Source: Sphingomonas sp. IC-11
GTDB lineage: Bacteria > Pseudomonadota > Alphaproteobacteria > Sphingomonadales > Sphingomonadaceae
DNA length: 64,000 bases
NCBI RefSeq assembly: GCF_021043365.1
Contig: NZ_JAJNDU010000001.1
Span: 1,388,164 to 1,452,163, forward strand
Reading direction: 5' to 3'
Shown here: positions 46,141-54,361 of the stretch, one piece after another
How positions within the stretch are numbered: the first letter of the stretch is position 1
How the letters are laid out: every line of letters starts with the position of its first letter
Position numbers and translations under genes: made by a program
The notes under the pieces: generated by a model
The model's input: only the letters and a program-made list of their open reading frames with translations
Databases searched by the model: none
What the model was told of the DNA's origin: nothing

Positions 46141-47112
46141 CTACATCTCTCCCCGCGCACGGCGGATCGCATACCATTTCGCGACGTTCGCATTGTGCTG
46201 CTCCAGCGTGTCCGCAAACACATGGCCGCCGGTGCCGTCAGCCACGAAGTAAAGCGCCGAAGTCGTCGCCGGATCAAGAACGGCGTCTATCGATTGCCGG
46301 CCCGGGTTTGCGATCGGCCCAACAGGCAGCCCAGCACTGGCGTAGGTGTTGTAACCGTTCGTCGCCTGGAGCTCGGATCGTTTGATCCGCCGCCCGAGCG
46401 GCTTTCCCTTGGTGATAGGATAGATGACCGTCGGATCTGCCTGAAGCGGCATCCCGCGCTTCAAGCGGTTCGTGTAAACGGCGGCCACCATCCGCCGTTC
46501 GGATGGCTTGCCCGTTTCCTTCTCAACGATGGAGGCTAGGACAATGGCCTCTTCAGGCGACTTCACGGCAATCCCCGGCTTGCGCTTCTTCCACGCCGTC
46601 GCAAGATAATCCGCCATCGCCTTCTGCATGCGGGCAACGATTGCCGTGCGCGTATCGTTGAGCTGATATGCGTAGCTGTCCGGCAGAATCGAGCCTTCCC
46701 GCGGCACTGCAACCTGTCCGGTCAAACCCTCCGCGCGAATGAGCGCCTCGTGGACCAGAATGGACGGATAGCCCTCCGGTACTGGAATCAGCCGCTGGCG
46801 AACCTTGCCCTGTTCGAGCAGCGCCAGAATGTCCGAGGCGCTGGCGCGCGCCGGGATTGCATACTCGCCAGCCTTGATCGGCTTGCCAGTGCCGAACACC
46901 CGAGCATAACCGCGAAAACGCCAAGCGGAGCGGATCGCGCCCTGCTTTTCCAGTTCCCCGGCTGCCCGTGACAGGCTCGCGCCTTCCGGAACCACGACGG
47001 CGAGTGGCTTGGCCGCCGGGCCCTCGCCTGACCAATCGCGCGCAACCCAGAAGAGCGCGGCGATCAGCCCCAGCCCGATCAGCAGTCCCAGGCAACCGAC
47101 CTTGCGCATCAT
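46141..47112 (-). CDS. mltG: endolytic transglycosylase MltG
   Basis: Inner-membrane lytic transglycosylase (YceG family) that cuts nascent glycan strands, setting their length. It has 323 residues: one N-terminal membrane helix (LGLLIGLGLIAALFWVA), a LysM-like segment, then the catalytic region ASIVEKETGKPSERRMVAAV with the active Glu, DPTVIYPITKGKPLG and YNTYASAGLPVGPIANPG. It follows fabF by 81 bases, the usual fabF-mltG order in proteobacteria. Confidence 0.95.
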   Translation of the reverse strand: MMRKVGCLGLLIGLGLIAALFWVARDWSGEGPAAKPLAVVVPEGASLSRAAGELEKQGAIRSAWRFRGYARVFGTGKPIKAGEYAIPARASASDILALLEQGKVRQRLIPVPEGYPSILVHEALIRAEGLTGQVAVPREGSILPDSYAYQLNDTRTAIVARMQKAMADYLATAWKKRKPGIAVKSPEEAIVLASIVEKETGKPSERRMVAAVYTNRLKRGMPLQADPTVIYPITKGKPLGRRIKRSELQATNGYNTYASAGLPVGPIANPGRQSIDAVLDPATTSALYFVADGTGGHVFADTLEQHNANVAKWYAIRRARGEM

Positions 47113-47161
47113 TTCACCCCGGCGATGGCCGGATCCCAGTTCATGGCCGGCCGAGAAGAAT

Positions 47162-47181
47162 GTCCCGGCCGTATCCGGGAC
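47162..47181 (-). terminator. hairpin between fabF and mltG
   Basis: GTCCCGG (47162-47168) and CCGGGAC (47175-47181) pair perfectly around a 6-base loop, 13 bases after the fabF stop. The minus-strand sequence that follows is ATTCTTCT, moderately T-rich. It is probably an attenuating or weak intrinsic terminator reducing mltG transcription. Confidence 0.5.
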
Positions 47182-47193
47182 GAGCAGTTGTTA

Positions 47194-48453
47194 TCAGATG
47201 GCCTTCAGCACCAGCGAGGCGTTGGTACCGCCAAAACCGAAGCTGTTGTTCAGCACCGCCTTGACCTGCCGCTTCTTCGCGACATGCGGCACTAGGTCGA
47301 CGCCGGCGCAATTATCGCTCGGATTGTCGAGGTTCAGCGTCGGCGGCACGATCTGGTCGCGCATCGCAAGGATGCAGAAGATGCTTTCCACCGCACCCGC
47401 GCCACCGAGCAGGTGACCGATGGCCGACTTCGTCGATGACATGGAAAGCGAACCAACATGGTCGCCGAACAGTCGTCGAACCGCGCCAAGCTCCAGTTCG
47501 TCTCCGAGCGGAGTGGAGGTGCCATGGGCGTTGATATAGTCGATGTCTTCCAAGCGAAGACCAGACTTGCGCATCGCCATTTCCATCGAGCGGAACGCAC
47601 CCGAACCTTCCGGATGCGGCGCCGTGACGTGATAGGCGTCGCCCGACAGACCGTAGCCGATAACTTCAGCGTAGATCTTCGCGCCGCGCGCTTTCGCACG
47701 CTCATATTCCTCGAGCACGACAACGCCCGCGCCTTCGCCCATGACGAAGCCGTCGCGATCTTTGTCGTACGGGCGGCTCGCCTTCTCCGGCGTATCGTTG
47801 AAGTTGGTGCTGAGCGCACGTGCCTGCGCGAAGCCGGCAATGCCCAGCGGGCAAATCGCGCCTTCTGCGCCACCGGCGAGCATCACGTCCGCGTCGTCCA
47901 TGGCAATCATGCGGGCGGCGTCGCCGATCGAATGTGCACCTGTGGAGCAAGCGGTCACGACCGCATGGTTCGGGCCCATCAAGCCGTATTTGATGCTGAC
48001 CTGGCCCGAGATCAGATTGATCAGCCTGCCATGCACGAAGTGCGGACTGACGCGCCCGGGCCCCTTTTCATGGCGAACGATCGACTCGCTTTCGATACCC
48101 GGCAGGCCCCCGATGCCAGCGCCAATCGAGCAACCGGCCCGGTAACGCTCCGCCTCCGTCATCTCCGTCAGGCCTGCGTCTTCCAAAGCCTGGCCGGCCG
48201 CATCGATGCCGTACACGATGAACGGATCGACCTGGCGCTGGATCTTGTGATCGACCCGCTTGGAAGCGTCGAAGCCATATTCGTGGCCTGCAGGCTTCAC
48301 CTCGCAAGCGATGCGGCATTTCTGGTCAGACGCGTCAAAGCGCGTAATCGGCCCGGCGCCAGATTTGCCGGCGATGAGATTGGCCCAAGCTAGCTCCACC
48401 TCAGCCCCAAGAGGGGTGACGAGGCCAAGACCGGTGACGACGACGCGGCGCAT
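47194..48453 (-). CDS. fabF: beta-ketoacyl-ACP synthase II
   Basis: Elongation condensing enzyme of type II fatty-acid synthesis, 419 residues. The catalytic triad is visible as C169 (VVTACSTGAHS), His in NAHGTSTPLGD and His in SAIGHLLGGAGA. A GFGGTN glycine loop (NSFGFGGTNASL) is at the C-terminus. It is encoded 119 bases after acpP with a hairpin between, so it is expressed with but probably below ACP. Confidence 0.96.
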   Translation of the reverse strand: MRRVVVTGLGLVTPLGAEVELAWANLIAGKSGAGPITRFDASDQKCRIACEVKPAGHEYGFDASKRVDHKIQRQVDPFIVYGIDAAGQALEDAGLTEMTEAERYRAGCSIGAGIGGLPGIESESIVRHEKGPGRVSPHFVHGRLINLISGQVSIKYGLMGPNHAVVTACSTGAHSIGDAARMIAMDDADVMLAGGAEGAICPLGIAGFAQARALSTNFNDTPEKASRPYDKDRDGFVMGEGAGVVVLEEYERAKARGAKIYAEVIGYGLSGDAYHVTAPHPEGSGAFRSMEMAMRKSGLRLEDIDYINAHGTSTPLGDELELGAVRRLFGDHVGSLSMSSTKSAIGHLLGGAGAVESIFCILAMRDQIVPPTLNLDNPSDNCAGVDLVPHVAKKRQVKAVLNNSFGFGGTNASLVLKAI

Positions 48454-48477
48454 TGCGCTACTCCATGAACGTTACAA

Positions 48478-48517
48478 CGAAACGGCTCCCCGCCCTCTAG
48501 CCGGGGACGGGGAGCCG
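48478..48517 (-). terminator. hairpin between acpP and fabF (attenuator candidate)
   Basis: CGGCTCCCCG (48483-48492) and CGGGGAGCCG (48508-48517) form a perfect 10-bp stem with a GC-rich 15-base loop. The minus-strand sequence that follows is TTTCGTTGTAA. A partial terminator here would let acpP be made in excess over fabF. Confidence 0.6.
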
Positions 48518-48572
48518 CTCAAATCCGGGCCGAGGCGGCGGCAGGCTCGAAGCCTCCGCGCCCCGTTCGCGA

Positions 48573-48809
48573 TCAGCCCTTGTGCTCGTCGATATAGGTG
48601 ATCGCATCGCGCACGGTAGTGATCTTCTCGGCAGCGTCGTCCGGAATTTCCACCCCGAACTCTTCTTCGAACGCCATCACCAGCTCGACAATGTCGAGGC
48701 TGTCCGCGCCGAGATCGTCGATGAAGCTCGCGTCCTCGGTCACCTTGTCGGCTTCGACGCCGAGATGCTCGACGACGATCTTCTTCACGCGGTCGGCGGT
48801 CTCGCTCAT
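48573..48809 (-). CDS. acpP: acyl carrier protein
   Basis: Carries growing acyl chains on a phosphopantetheine arm. It is 78 residues, acidic and all-helical. The attachment site is Ser37 in [20 protein letters not shown]. It lies between fabG and fabF, as is standard for the fab cluster. Confidence 0.98.
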   Translation of the reverse strand: MSETADRVKKIVVEHLGVEADKVTEDASFIDDLGADSLDIVELVMAFEEEFGVEIPDDAAEKITTVRDAITYIDEHKG

Positions 48810-48889
48810 ATATATTCCCTTTGTTTCGTCGGGGGGTTGTTGAATCCTGAACGCAGGTAGAACGGGGTGCGTTGCGATACAAGTCTGCT

Positions 48890-49630
48890 TTAGACCATCG
48901 CCATCCCGCCGTTTACGTGCAGGGTCTGGCCGGTGACATAGCCAGCCTCCCGCGATGCCAGATAGACGACAGCTGCGGCCACGTCTTCCCCGGTTCCCAG
49001 ATCGCCAGCCGGAATCTTCGTGAGAAGCGCGGATTTCTGCGCTTCCGGCAATACATCGGTCATCGCGGACCGGATGAAACCGGGAGCAACGCAGTTAACC
49101 GTGACGTTGCGGCTTGCGAGCTCCTGCGCCACCGCCTTTGACATACCGACAAGGCCTGCCTTGGATGCCGCGTAATTCGCCTGGCCCGGATTGCCGGTCT
49201 GCCCGACCACCGAGGTGACCGAGACAATTCGGCCGAAGCGCTGCTTCATCATCGGTTTTGCGGCTGCCCGCATCAGACGGAAAGCAGCCTCAAGATTGAC
49301 TCGAATGACTTGGTCCCATTCGTCGTCTTTCATTCGCATGGTCAAATTATCGCGCGTTACACCCGCATTGTTGACCAGAATGTCGAGACGTCCGCCAAGA
49401 GCTTCCACCGCCGCGGGAACCAGCCCGTCCACTGCTTGCGCATCCGCCAGGTTGGCCGGCACCGCAACGTGATCGCCGCCAAGCTGGCCGCAGAACGCAT
49501 TTAATTTATCCGCATTGGATCCTGAAACGACCAGGCGTGCCCCCTGAGCGGCGAGGGCCTGCGCAATCGCCGAGCCGATGCCGCCCGAGGCGCCCGTCAC
49601 CAGCGCGGTCATCCCTGTGAGGTCAAACAT
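48890..49630 (-). CDS. fabG: 3-oxoacyl-ACP reductase
   Basis: NADPH-dependent reduction of 3-ketoacyl-ACP. It is a short-chain dehydrogenase of 246 residues with TGASGGIG (13-20), the NNAG motif ([13 protein letters not shown]), catalytic Ser in [11 protein letters not shown] and YAASK (Tyr/Lys). It is 91 bases downstream of fabD and ends 80 bases before acpP. Confidence 0.96.
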   Translation of the reverse strand: MFDLTGMTALVTGASGGIGSAIAQALAAQGARLVVSGSNADKLNAFCGQLGGDHVAVPANLADAQAVDGLVPAAVEALGGRLDILVNNAGVTRDNLTMRMKDDEWDQVIRVNLEAAFRLMRAAAKPMMKQRFGRIVSVTSVVGQTGNPGQANYAASKAGLVGMSKAVAQELASRNVTVNCVAPGFIRSAMTDVLPEAQKSALLTKIPAGDLGTGEDVAAAVVYLASREAGYVTGQTLHVNGGMAMV

Positions 49631-49721
49631 TGAAATCTCCCGAATTCACACGAACCGCGGCCCGCTGGTATGCGGTCGAGGAACCTTCCACGTGCGTGTT
49701 TGGTCCGACCAGTTGCCGAAC

Positions 49722-50657
49722 TTACAAGCCCTTCAGCAGCGCCTCGAGATCGTCCATGGACACGATGCTAACTGCCTGCGCGTCAGGGGCGATCCGCTTG
49801 ACCATCGGTGACAGCACCTTGCCGCCAAACTCCACGAACTCTGTCACGCCAGCATCAACCATCGCCAGCACCGATTCGCGCCAACGCACCATTCCTGTAA
49901 CCTGTTCTACCAAGAGGCGACGGATCGTATCCGGATCGCTCACCGGTGCTGCAGTGACATTCGCGTACACCGGGACCAGGGGAGCGGCGACCTTAGCCTC
50001 TGCCAGTGCCTTCTCCATCGCATCTGCGGCAGGCTGCATGAGCGGGCAGTGAAATGGAGCGGAAACCGGAAGAGCAACGGCACGCTTGGCTCCGTGGTCT
50101 TTCGCCAAAGCGATGGCACGATCAATCGCCGCCTTCGCGCCGGAGATCACCACCTGACTGGGATCGTTGTCGTTCGCGACCGTGCAAACCTCGCCTTCGG
50201 CCGCCGCCGCGGCAATGGCTTGCGCCTTGGGAAGGTCAGCGCCCAGCAGAGCCGCCATGCCGCCCTCACCCACTGGCACCGCTGCCTGCATCGCCTGACC
50301 GCGCAGCTTCAGCAGCTTTGCCGTGGTGGAAAGGTCAATCGCCCCGCCGGCGCATAGCGCGCTATATTCGCCCAGACTGTGACCAGCCACGAAGTTCGCC
50401 TTTTCGGCCAGGCGAACGCCGCCTTCCTTCTCGAGGACCCGCAGCGTTGCAATGGCATTTGCCATGATCGCTGGCTGCGCATTCTCGGTCAGCGTAAGTT
50501 CGTCCGCTGGCCCTTCCGTCATGAGCCGAAACAGGTTCTGGCCAAGCGCCTCATCGACCTCGCCGAACACCTCGCGCGCATGGGAACTCGCGGCCGCGAG
50601 CGCTTGGCCCATGCCAACGGACTGACTGCCCTGCCCCGGAAAGATAAACGCTCGCAT
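49722..50657 (-). CDS. fabD: malonyl-CoA:ACP transacylase
   Basis: Loads malonate onto ACP. From ATG at 50657, preceded by a GGGAGAGG ribosome site, it has 311 residues. GQGSQ is at residues 8-12, the catalytic Ser94 is in AGHSLGEYSA, and the His is in VSAPFHCPLM. Longer in-frame readings run into the upstream gene and are rejected. It starts the fabD-fabG-acpP-fabF run. Confidence 0.96.
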   Translation of the reverse strand: MRAFIFPGQGSQSVGMGQALAAASSHAREVFGEVDEALGQNLFRLMTEGPADELTLTENAQPAIMANAIATLRVLEKEGGVRLAEKANFVAGHSLGEYSALCAGGAIDLSTTAKLLKLRGQAMQAAVPVGEGGMAALLGADLPKAQAIAAAAAEGEVCTVANDNDPSQVVISGAKAAIDRAIALAKDHGAKRAVALPVSAPFHCPLMQPAADAMEKALAEAKVAAPLVPVYANVTAAPVSDPDTIRRLLVEQVTGMVRWRESVLAMVDAGVTEFVEFGGKVLSPMVKRIAPDAQAVSIVSMDDLEALLKGL

Positions 50658-50709
50658 CTGCCTCTCCCAAATCGAAGAGGCGCCGGGTAGGCGCCTCAGG
50701 CCGGCGGGG

Positions 50710-52203
50710 TCAACCGCCCTGCGGTCGAACCAGCACCATCTCCGGGCTTGGCGCAAACATACGGCGTGAGATGGCGCTGGGCACCAAAGGCTCCAGTCCG
50801 AGCCACCGAAGCAATGCGCCGAGCCGCGTCGGGGGAGAGGGATAGCGCGCGATCACTACACCTTTCGGCGCATGAGCCGCGGGCGCCACGACGAGGTCGC
50901 CCGGTTGTGCCGGAAGGGGCCGAATGTTGGTCTGACGCAGGAACGCCATCGGGATATCCGAGCGCGCTACATCATCCGGCGCGCCGGCGACAACGGCTTG
51001 CGGGTGGGCTTCCGCTGCAATCAACAAGGCTTCCATGGGCCATCTCGGATGAGCGTTTCCTACACTCACCAGCAACAGATTGGTTGAAACCAGCACCGCC
51101 AGAACCATGATCCGGGCCCAGGCACGAATACGGTCGAGCCACAGGGCCACGAGGATGACTGCAGCAAGGGCCGCCAGCATGAAATATCGCGGGTTAAGCA
51201 CCAGCTTGGCGTAAAGGGCCGATACGAGAATGAAGCTGCTGCCCGCCATGGCCGCAAGCAACAGAAAGGGCGCTCGCCGCGCGACCGACAATCTCGTCCA
51301 GCACCAACCGACGCAGGCGATCCCGGCGGTCCAGAACAGGAGCCCGAAATCATCGTTGATTAACAATACGAGCAGAGGATCGATCGGCGCCCACAGGAGG
51401 AAGTTGCCCTCGTGATTGGCTGCCCGATTGATATGCTCGTCGTGATGAAACGCGATCGCATAGCGTCGCAGAGGATCACCAGTTAGCGCATATTGGAAGA
51501 GCGCTTCTCCCACGAGCACCATCGCGGCACCAATGCCGCACGCCATCAGCACACGACGCGGTAGAGGCCTACCGATCAGAAACATCGGGCCAAGCACGAT
51601 CAGCGGGAGAACACTTGTTTCCCGGCACAGCACGGCGGCCCCGAACATGACGCCGCCCAAACCTGCGCGCAGGAGCCCTCCCGGATCCTCCCTGCTGGAG
51701 CCAAGAAGCCACGCCCCGACCACGAGAGCGGCCGCCTCGGTCAGATCGACACTTACCGTCGTCGCATGCGAGACCACCACAGGAAGAGTGGCAGTCAGCA
51801 ACGCAGCGATCCATCCGGCGCGCGGCTTCCCGCCCGCGGCAGCGAAGCCGCCAACCACCACCACAAGAAGAACGTAAAACAGCACCGCGGTGACTGCGAA
51901 AGCGGCGAAGTTGTTCCCAACGATTGCGATTACGGCAGCGAACGTCAGCGTAAGCGGAAAGCGGGTGGACCAGTGATCGCTGCCGGCAAAAGGAGGATCA
52001 ACAAGCCAGCGCACTGCTCCGGCATGATAGAGCGAGTCGTCGGACGCCATGAACCCGATCCAGCCGACGTAGAGCGCCGCCGCCATCGCGACCACGACGA
52101 GCCCAAACCACGTCGCCGCACGCACCCGGCACGAAGCGCCGTCGTTCTCGACCAGCGCTGTCTTGTCGCTTCTCGAACGGCGCGGTGGGAACATGGTCGT
52201 CAT
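50710..52203 (-). CDS. GT-C (ArnT/GT39-like) membrane glycosyltransferase
   Basis: 497 residues with about ten membrane helices. The first periplasmic loop carries an acidic pair (FMASDDSLYHAGA), typical of polyprenyl-phosphate-sugar-dependent GT-C enzymes, and the C-terminal ~90 residues are soluble. It probably transfers a sugar from a lipid-linked donor to an envelope acceptor; the acceptor is unknown. It is 52 bases upstream of fabD, in the same direction. Confidence 0.75.
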   Translation of the reverse strand: MTTMFPPRRSRSDKTALVENDGASCRVRAATWFGLVVVAMAAALYVGWIGFMASDDSLYHAGAVRWLVDPPFAGSDHWSTRFPLTLTFAAVIAIVGNNFAAFAVTAVLFYVLLVVVVGGFAAAGGKPRAGWIAALLTATLPVVVSHATTVSVDLTEAAALVVGAWLLGSSREDPGGLLRAGLGGVMFGAAVLCRETSVLPLIVLGPMFLIGRPLPRRVLMACGIGAAMVLVGEALFQYALTGDPLRRYAIAFHHDEHINRAANHEGNFLLWAPIDPLLVLLINDDFGLLFWTAGIACVGWCWTRLSVARRAPFLLLAAMAGSSFILVSALYAKLVLNPRYFMLAALAAVILVALWLDRIRAWARIMVLAVLVSTNLLLVSVGNAHPRWPMEALLIAAEAHPQAVVAGAPDDVARSDIPMAFLRQTNIRPLPAQPGDLVVAPAAHAPKGVVIARYPSPPTRLGALLRWLGLEPLVPSAISRRMFAPSPEMVLVRPQGG

Positions 52204-52245
52204 CTTCGGCAGTGATAACTCGATCCCATGTACAAATGCTTGCCT

Positions 52246-52263
52246 GCTGAACCGTTGTTCAGC
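52246..52263. promoter_or_regulatory. palindrome in the divergent promoter region
   Basis: GCTGAAC-CGTT-GTTCAGC is a perfect 7-bp inverted repeat with a 4-base spacer, 43 bases upstream of the GT-C gene and 136 bases upstream of the RcnB-like gene. It could be an operator for a dimeric regulator; no regulator is encoded nearby. Confidence 0.4.
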
Positions 52264-52398
52264 GTGCCCGCCTTTTTGGCGACAGTTCGCTACGAAATGC
52301 CGCGCCCAAGCCGTCCCGCAGGATACCTACGAGGTCCAGACATCTCTCCGACGCGATCGTTCAGGCGCCGCTTGCGGAAAGCGCGAAGGAGATTTCAG

Positions 52399-52781
52399 AT
52401 GTTCAAGAAGCTGGTTCAGGTGACAGTTGCGGCCTCGCTGGTCGCCACCCCGATGATTGCCGCGACGGCGGAGGCACAGGCGCGTCGTCAGGACCGCCAC
52501 GTGACCACGACCGTGCAGCACCACCCGGAGTACAACCGTCAAGAAGACGACCATCGTCCCACCGCTGCAGAAGCAGCGCTCATGGCACAAGGGCGAGCGC
52601 TTTGATCGTCGCTATGCCCAGAACTATCGCACCATCGACTATCGCCAGTATCGCAGCCGCCATCTCTACGCGCCGACCCGCAGTCAGCAGCAGGTGCGCT
52701 CCGGCAACGACGCTGTGCTTGTCGCGGTCAGCAGCGGGATTGTGGCGGCCGTACTTGCGAACGCCTTGCGGTGGCGCTTGA
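52399..52781 (+). pseudogene. RcnB-family periplasmic protein, frameshifted
   Basis: The first frame gives a signal peptide (MFKKLVQVTVAASLVATPMI...AEAQA) and runs to HHPEY, but then leads to an early stop at 52603-52605. The next frame continues the family sequence: [20 protein letters not shown], then [21 protein letters not shown]. Removing one A from the AA at 52534-52535 (TAC-AAC-CGT) would rejoin the frames. The end of the gene is also damaged: the frame has no stop after ANAL and stays open into rpsF. A GGAG site precedes the ATG. Confidence 0.75.
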
Positions 52782-52817
52782 TTTCTTCGGGATTTCCGGT
52801 ACGGGACCGGGCAGCAC

Positions 52818-52843
52818 AGGCGGGGAGCATCGTCTCCTCGCCT
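52818..52843 (+). terminator. 10-bp hairpin in the rpsF leader
   Basis: AGGCGGGGAG (52818-52827) pairs with CTCCTCGCCT (52834-52843), ten pairs including one G-T, followed by TCGCTATTTT. It could terminate transcripts of the broken RcnB-like gene or act as an attenuator for rpsF-rpsR-rplI. A second stem (GCATGGC/GCCATGT, about 52873-52891) lies closer to the rpsF start. Confidence 0.5.
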
Positions 52844-52917
52844 TCGCTATTTTGGGACGACAGTCGGAGGGGCATGGCACGGGGCCATGTCAGCGATCGG
52901 CCAACGAAGGAAAGCAC

Positions 52918-53286
52918 ATGGCTCTTTACGAGCACGTGTTCCTTGCGCGCCAGGATTTGGCACAAGCGCAGGTGGACACGATGGCGGAAGCCATCACCAA
53001 GATCGTCGAAGATCATCAGGGCAAGGTCGTCAAGACCGAGACCTGGGGCCTGCGCAGCCTTGCCTATCGCATGGTGAAGAACCGCAAGGCTCATTACGTG
53101 ATGATGGAGATCGACGCACCGGGCGATACCGTCGCTGAGATCGAGCGTCAGCACTCCATCAACGAGGACATCATCCGCTACATGACCGTCAAGGTTGACG
53201 CGCATGAGCAGGGCCCGTCGGTGATGATGCGCAAGCAGGAGCGGGACCGCGAGCGCGGCCGCCGTCGTGAAGAGGAGAACGCATAA
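52918..53286 (+). CDS. rpsF: 30S ribosomal protein S6
   Basis: Small-subunit protein that pairs with S18, 122 residues. It starts [19 protein letters not shown] and contains [19 protein letters not shown]. The charged C-terminal tail ([18 protein letters not shown]) is typical of alphaproteobacterial S6. An AAGGAAAG site precedes the ATG. It overlaps rpsR by one base. Confidence 0.97.
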   Translation: MALYEHVFLARQDLAQAQVDTMAEAITKIVEDHQGKVVKTETWGLRSLAYRMVKNRKAHYVMMEIDAPGDTVAEIERQHSINEDIIRYMTVKVDAHEQGPSVMMRKQERDRERGRRREEENA

Positions 53287-53510
53287 TGGCACGTCCCTTC
53301 TTCCGCCGTCGCAAGAGCTGCCCCTTCTCGGCGAAGGACGCTCCCCGGATCGACTATAAGGACGTGCGGCTGCTGCAGGGCTTCGTGTCCGAGCGTGGCA
53401 AGATCGTCCCCTCGCGCATCACCTCGGTGAGCGCCAAGAAGCAGCGCGAGCTCGCCCAGGCGATCAAGCGCGCCCGTCACCTGGGCTTGCTGCCCTACGT
53501 CGTTAAGTAA
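53286..53510 (+). CDS. rpsR: 30S ribosomal protein S18
   Basis: 74 residues, reading [19 protein letters not shown] at the N-terminus and [12 protein letters not shown] near the end, the universal S18 pattern. It starts on the last base of the rpsF stop codon (TAATG) and is followed by rplI after 12 bases. Confidence 0.97.
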   Translation: MARPFFRRRKSCPFSAKDAPRIDYKDVRLLQGFVSERGKIVPSRITSVSAKKQRELAQAIKRARHLGLLPYVVK

Positions 53511-53522
53511 GGAGAAGAGCAG

Positions 53523-54116
53523 ATGGACGTCATTCTGCTTGAGCGCGTCGAGAAGCTCGGCGGCATCGGCGACGTAGTGAAGGTGAAGGATGGCTTCGCC
53601 CGTAACTACCTGCTGCCGAACAAGAAGGCGCTGCGCGCCAACGAAGCGAACCGGAAGGTTTTCGAAGCCAACCGTGCACGGATCGAGGCTGAGAATGCCA
53701 ATCGTCGTGGCGAGGCCGAGAAGGAAGCCAAGACCTTCAAGGACGTGTCGGTCACCATCATCCGTCAGGCGTCGAACGCCGGTCAGCTCTACGGCTCGGT
53801 CGCGGTCCGCGATCTGGTCGATGCGCTGAACGATGCTGGCCACAAGGTTGCTAAGTCTGCGGTCATTCTCGACCGCCCGATCAAGGCGATCGGCGTGTAC
53901 GACATCCGCGTCGCTTTGCACCCGGAAGTGTCCGTGACGGTGAAGGTCAACGTCGCGCGTTCGCCTGAAGAGGCGGAGCTGCAGTCGCAGGGCGTCGACG
54001 TGATGGCGCAGGTCTTCGAGGAAGGCCGTGACCAGGGCGGCTTCACGGAAGCGTATGACGCCAACGCCGAGCCCGGCGCGAGCGCCGAAGTCCGCGAGGA
54101 ATCGGCCGAGGGCTAA
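53523..54116 (+). CDS. rplI: 50S ribosomal protein L9
   Basis: 197 residues, longer than the ~150 of E. coli because of an acidic C-terminal tail (about residues 150-197, ending in REESAEG). The N-terminal domain VILLERVEKLGGIGDVVKVKDG, followed by ARNYLLPNKKAL, is the L9 signature, and a long connecting helix follows. It ends the rpsF-rpsR-rplI operon before a strong hairpin. Confidence 0.97.
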   Translation: MDVILLERVEKLGGIGDVVKVKDGFARNYLLPNKKALRANEANRKVFEANRARIEAENANRRGEAEKEAKTFKDVSVTIIRQASNAGQLYGSVAVRDLVDALNDAGHKVAKSAVILDRPIKAIGVYDIRVALHPEVSVTVKVNVARSPEEAELQSQGVDVMAQVFEEGRDQGGFTEAYDANAEPGASAEVREESAEG

Positions 54117-54142
54117 CCACCCTCGCTTAGGACAAGACAAAA

Positions 54143-54174
54143 GGCCCGTCAGGCGTCATGCCTGGCGGGCCTTT
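54143..54174 (+). terminator. Rho-independent terminator after rplI
   Basis: GGCCCGTCAGGC (54143-54154) and GCCTGGCGGGCC (54160-54171) make a 12-bp stem with one G-T pair and a 5-base loop, preceded by AAAA and followed by TTTCGTT. The flanking A-run and T-run mean it could work in both directions. Confidence 0.9.
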
Positions 54175-54361
54175 CGTTATGAGTTGCGCTCGCCGACCAC
54201 ATTCATGCGTGGCGCTCGGCCCTGGACACAAGCCGCCGCCGCGAGCGAGTACCGGTGGCTGATCGGCTCGATGCACTGCTCACTCCGGAGACAACCGGCC
54301 TCACGCTGCATCTGCTTGGCCCATCCAGAGCACGAGCCTCGCTCACCGGCACGCGCGTGAC

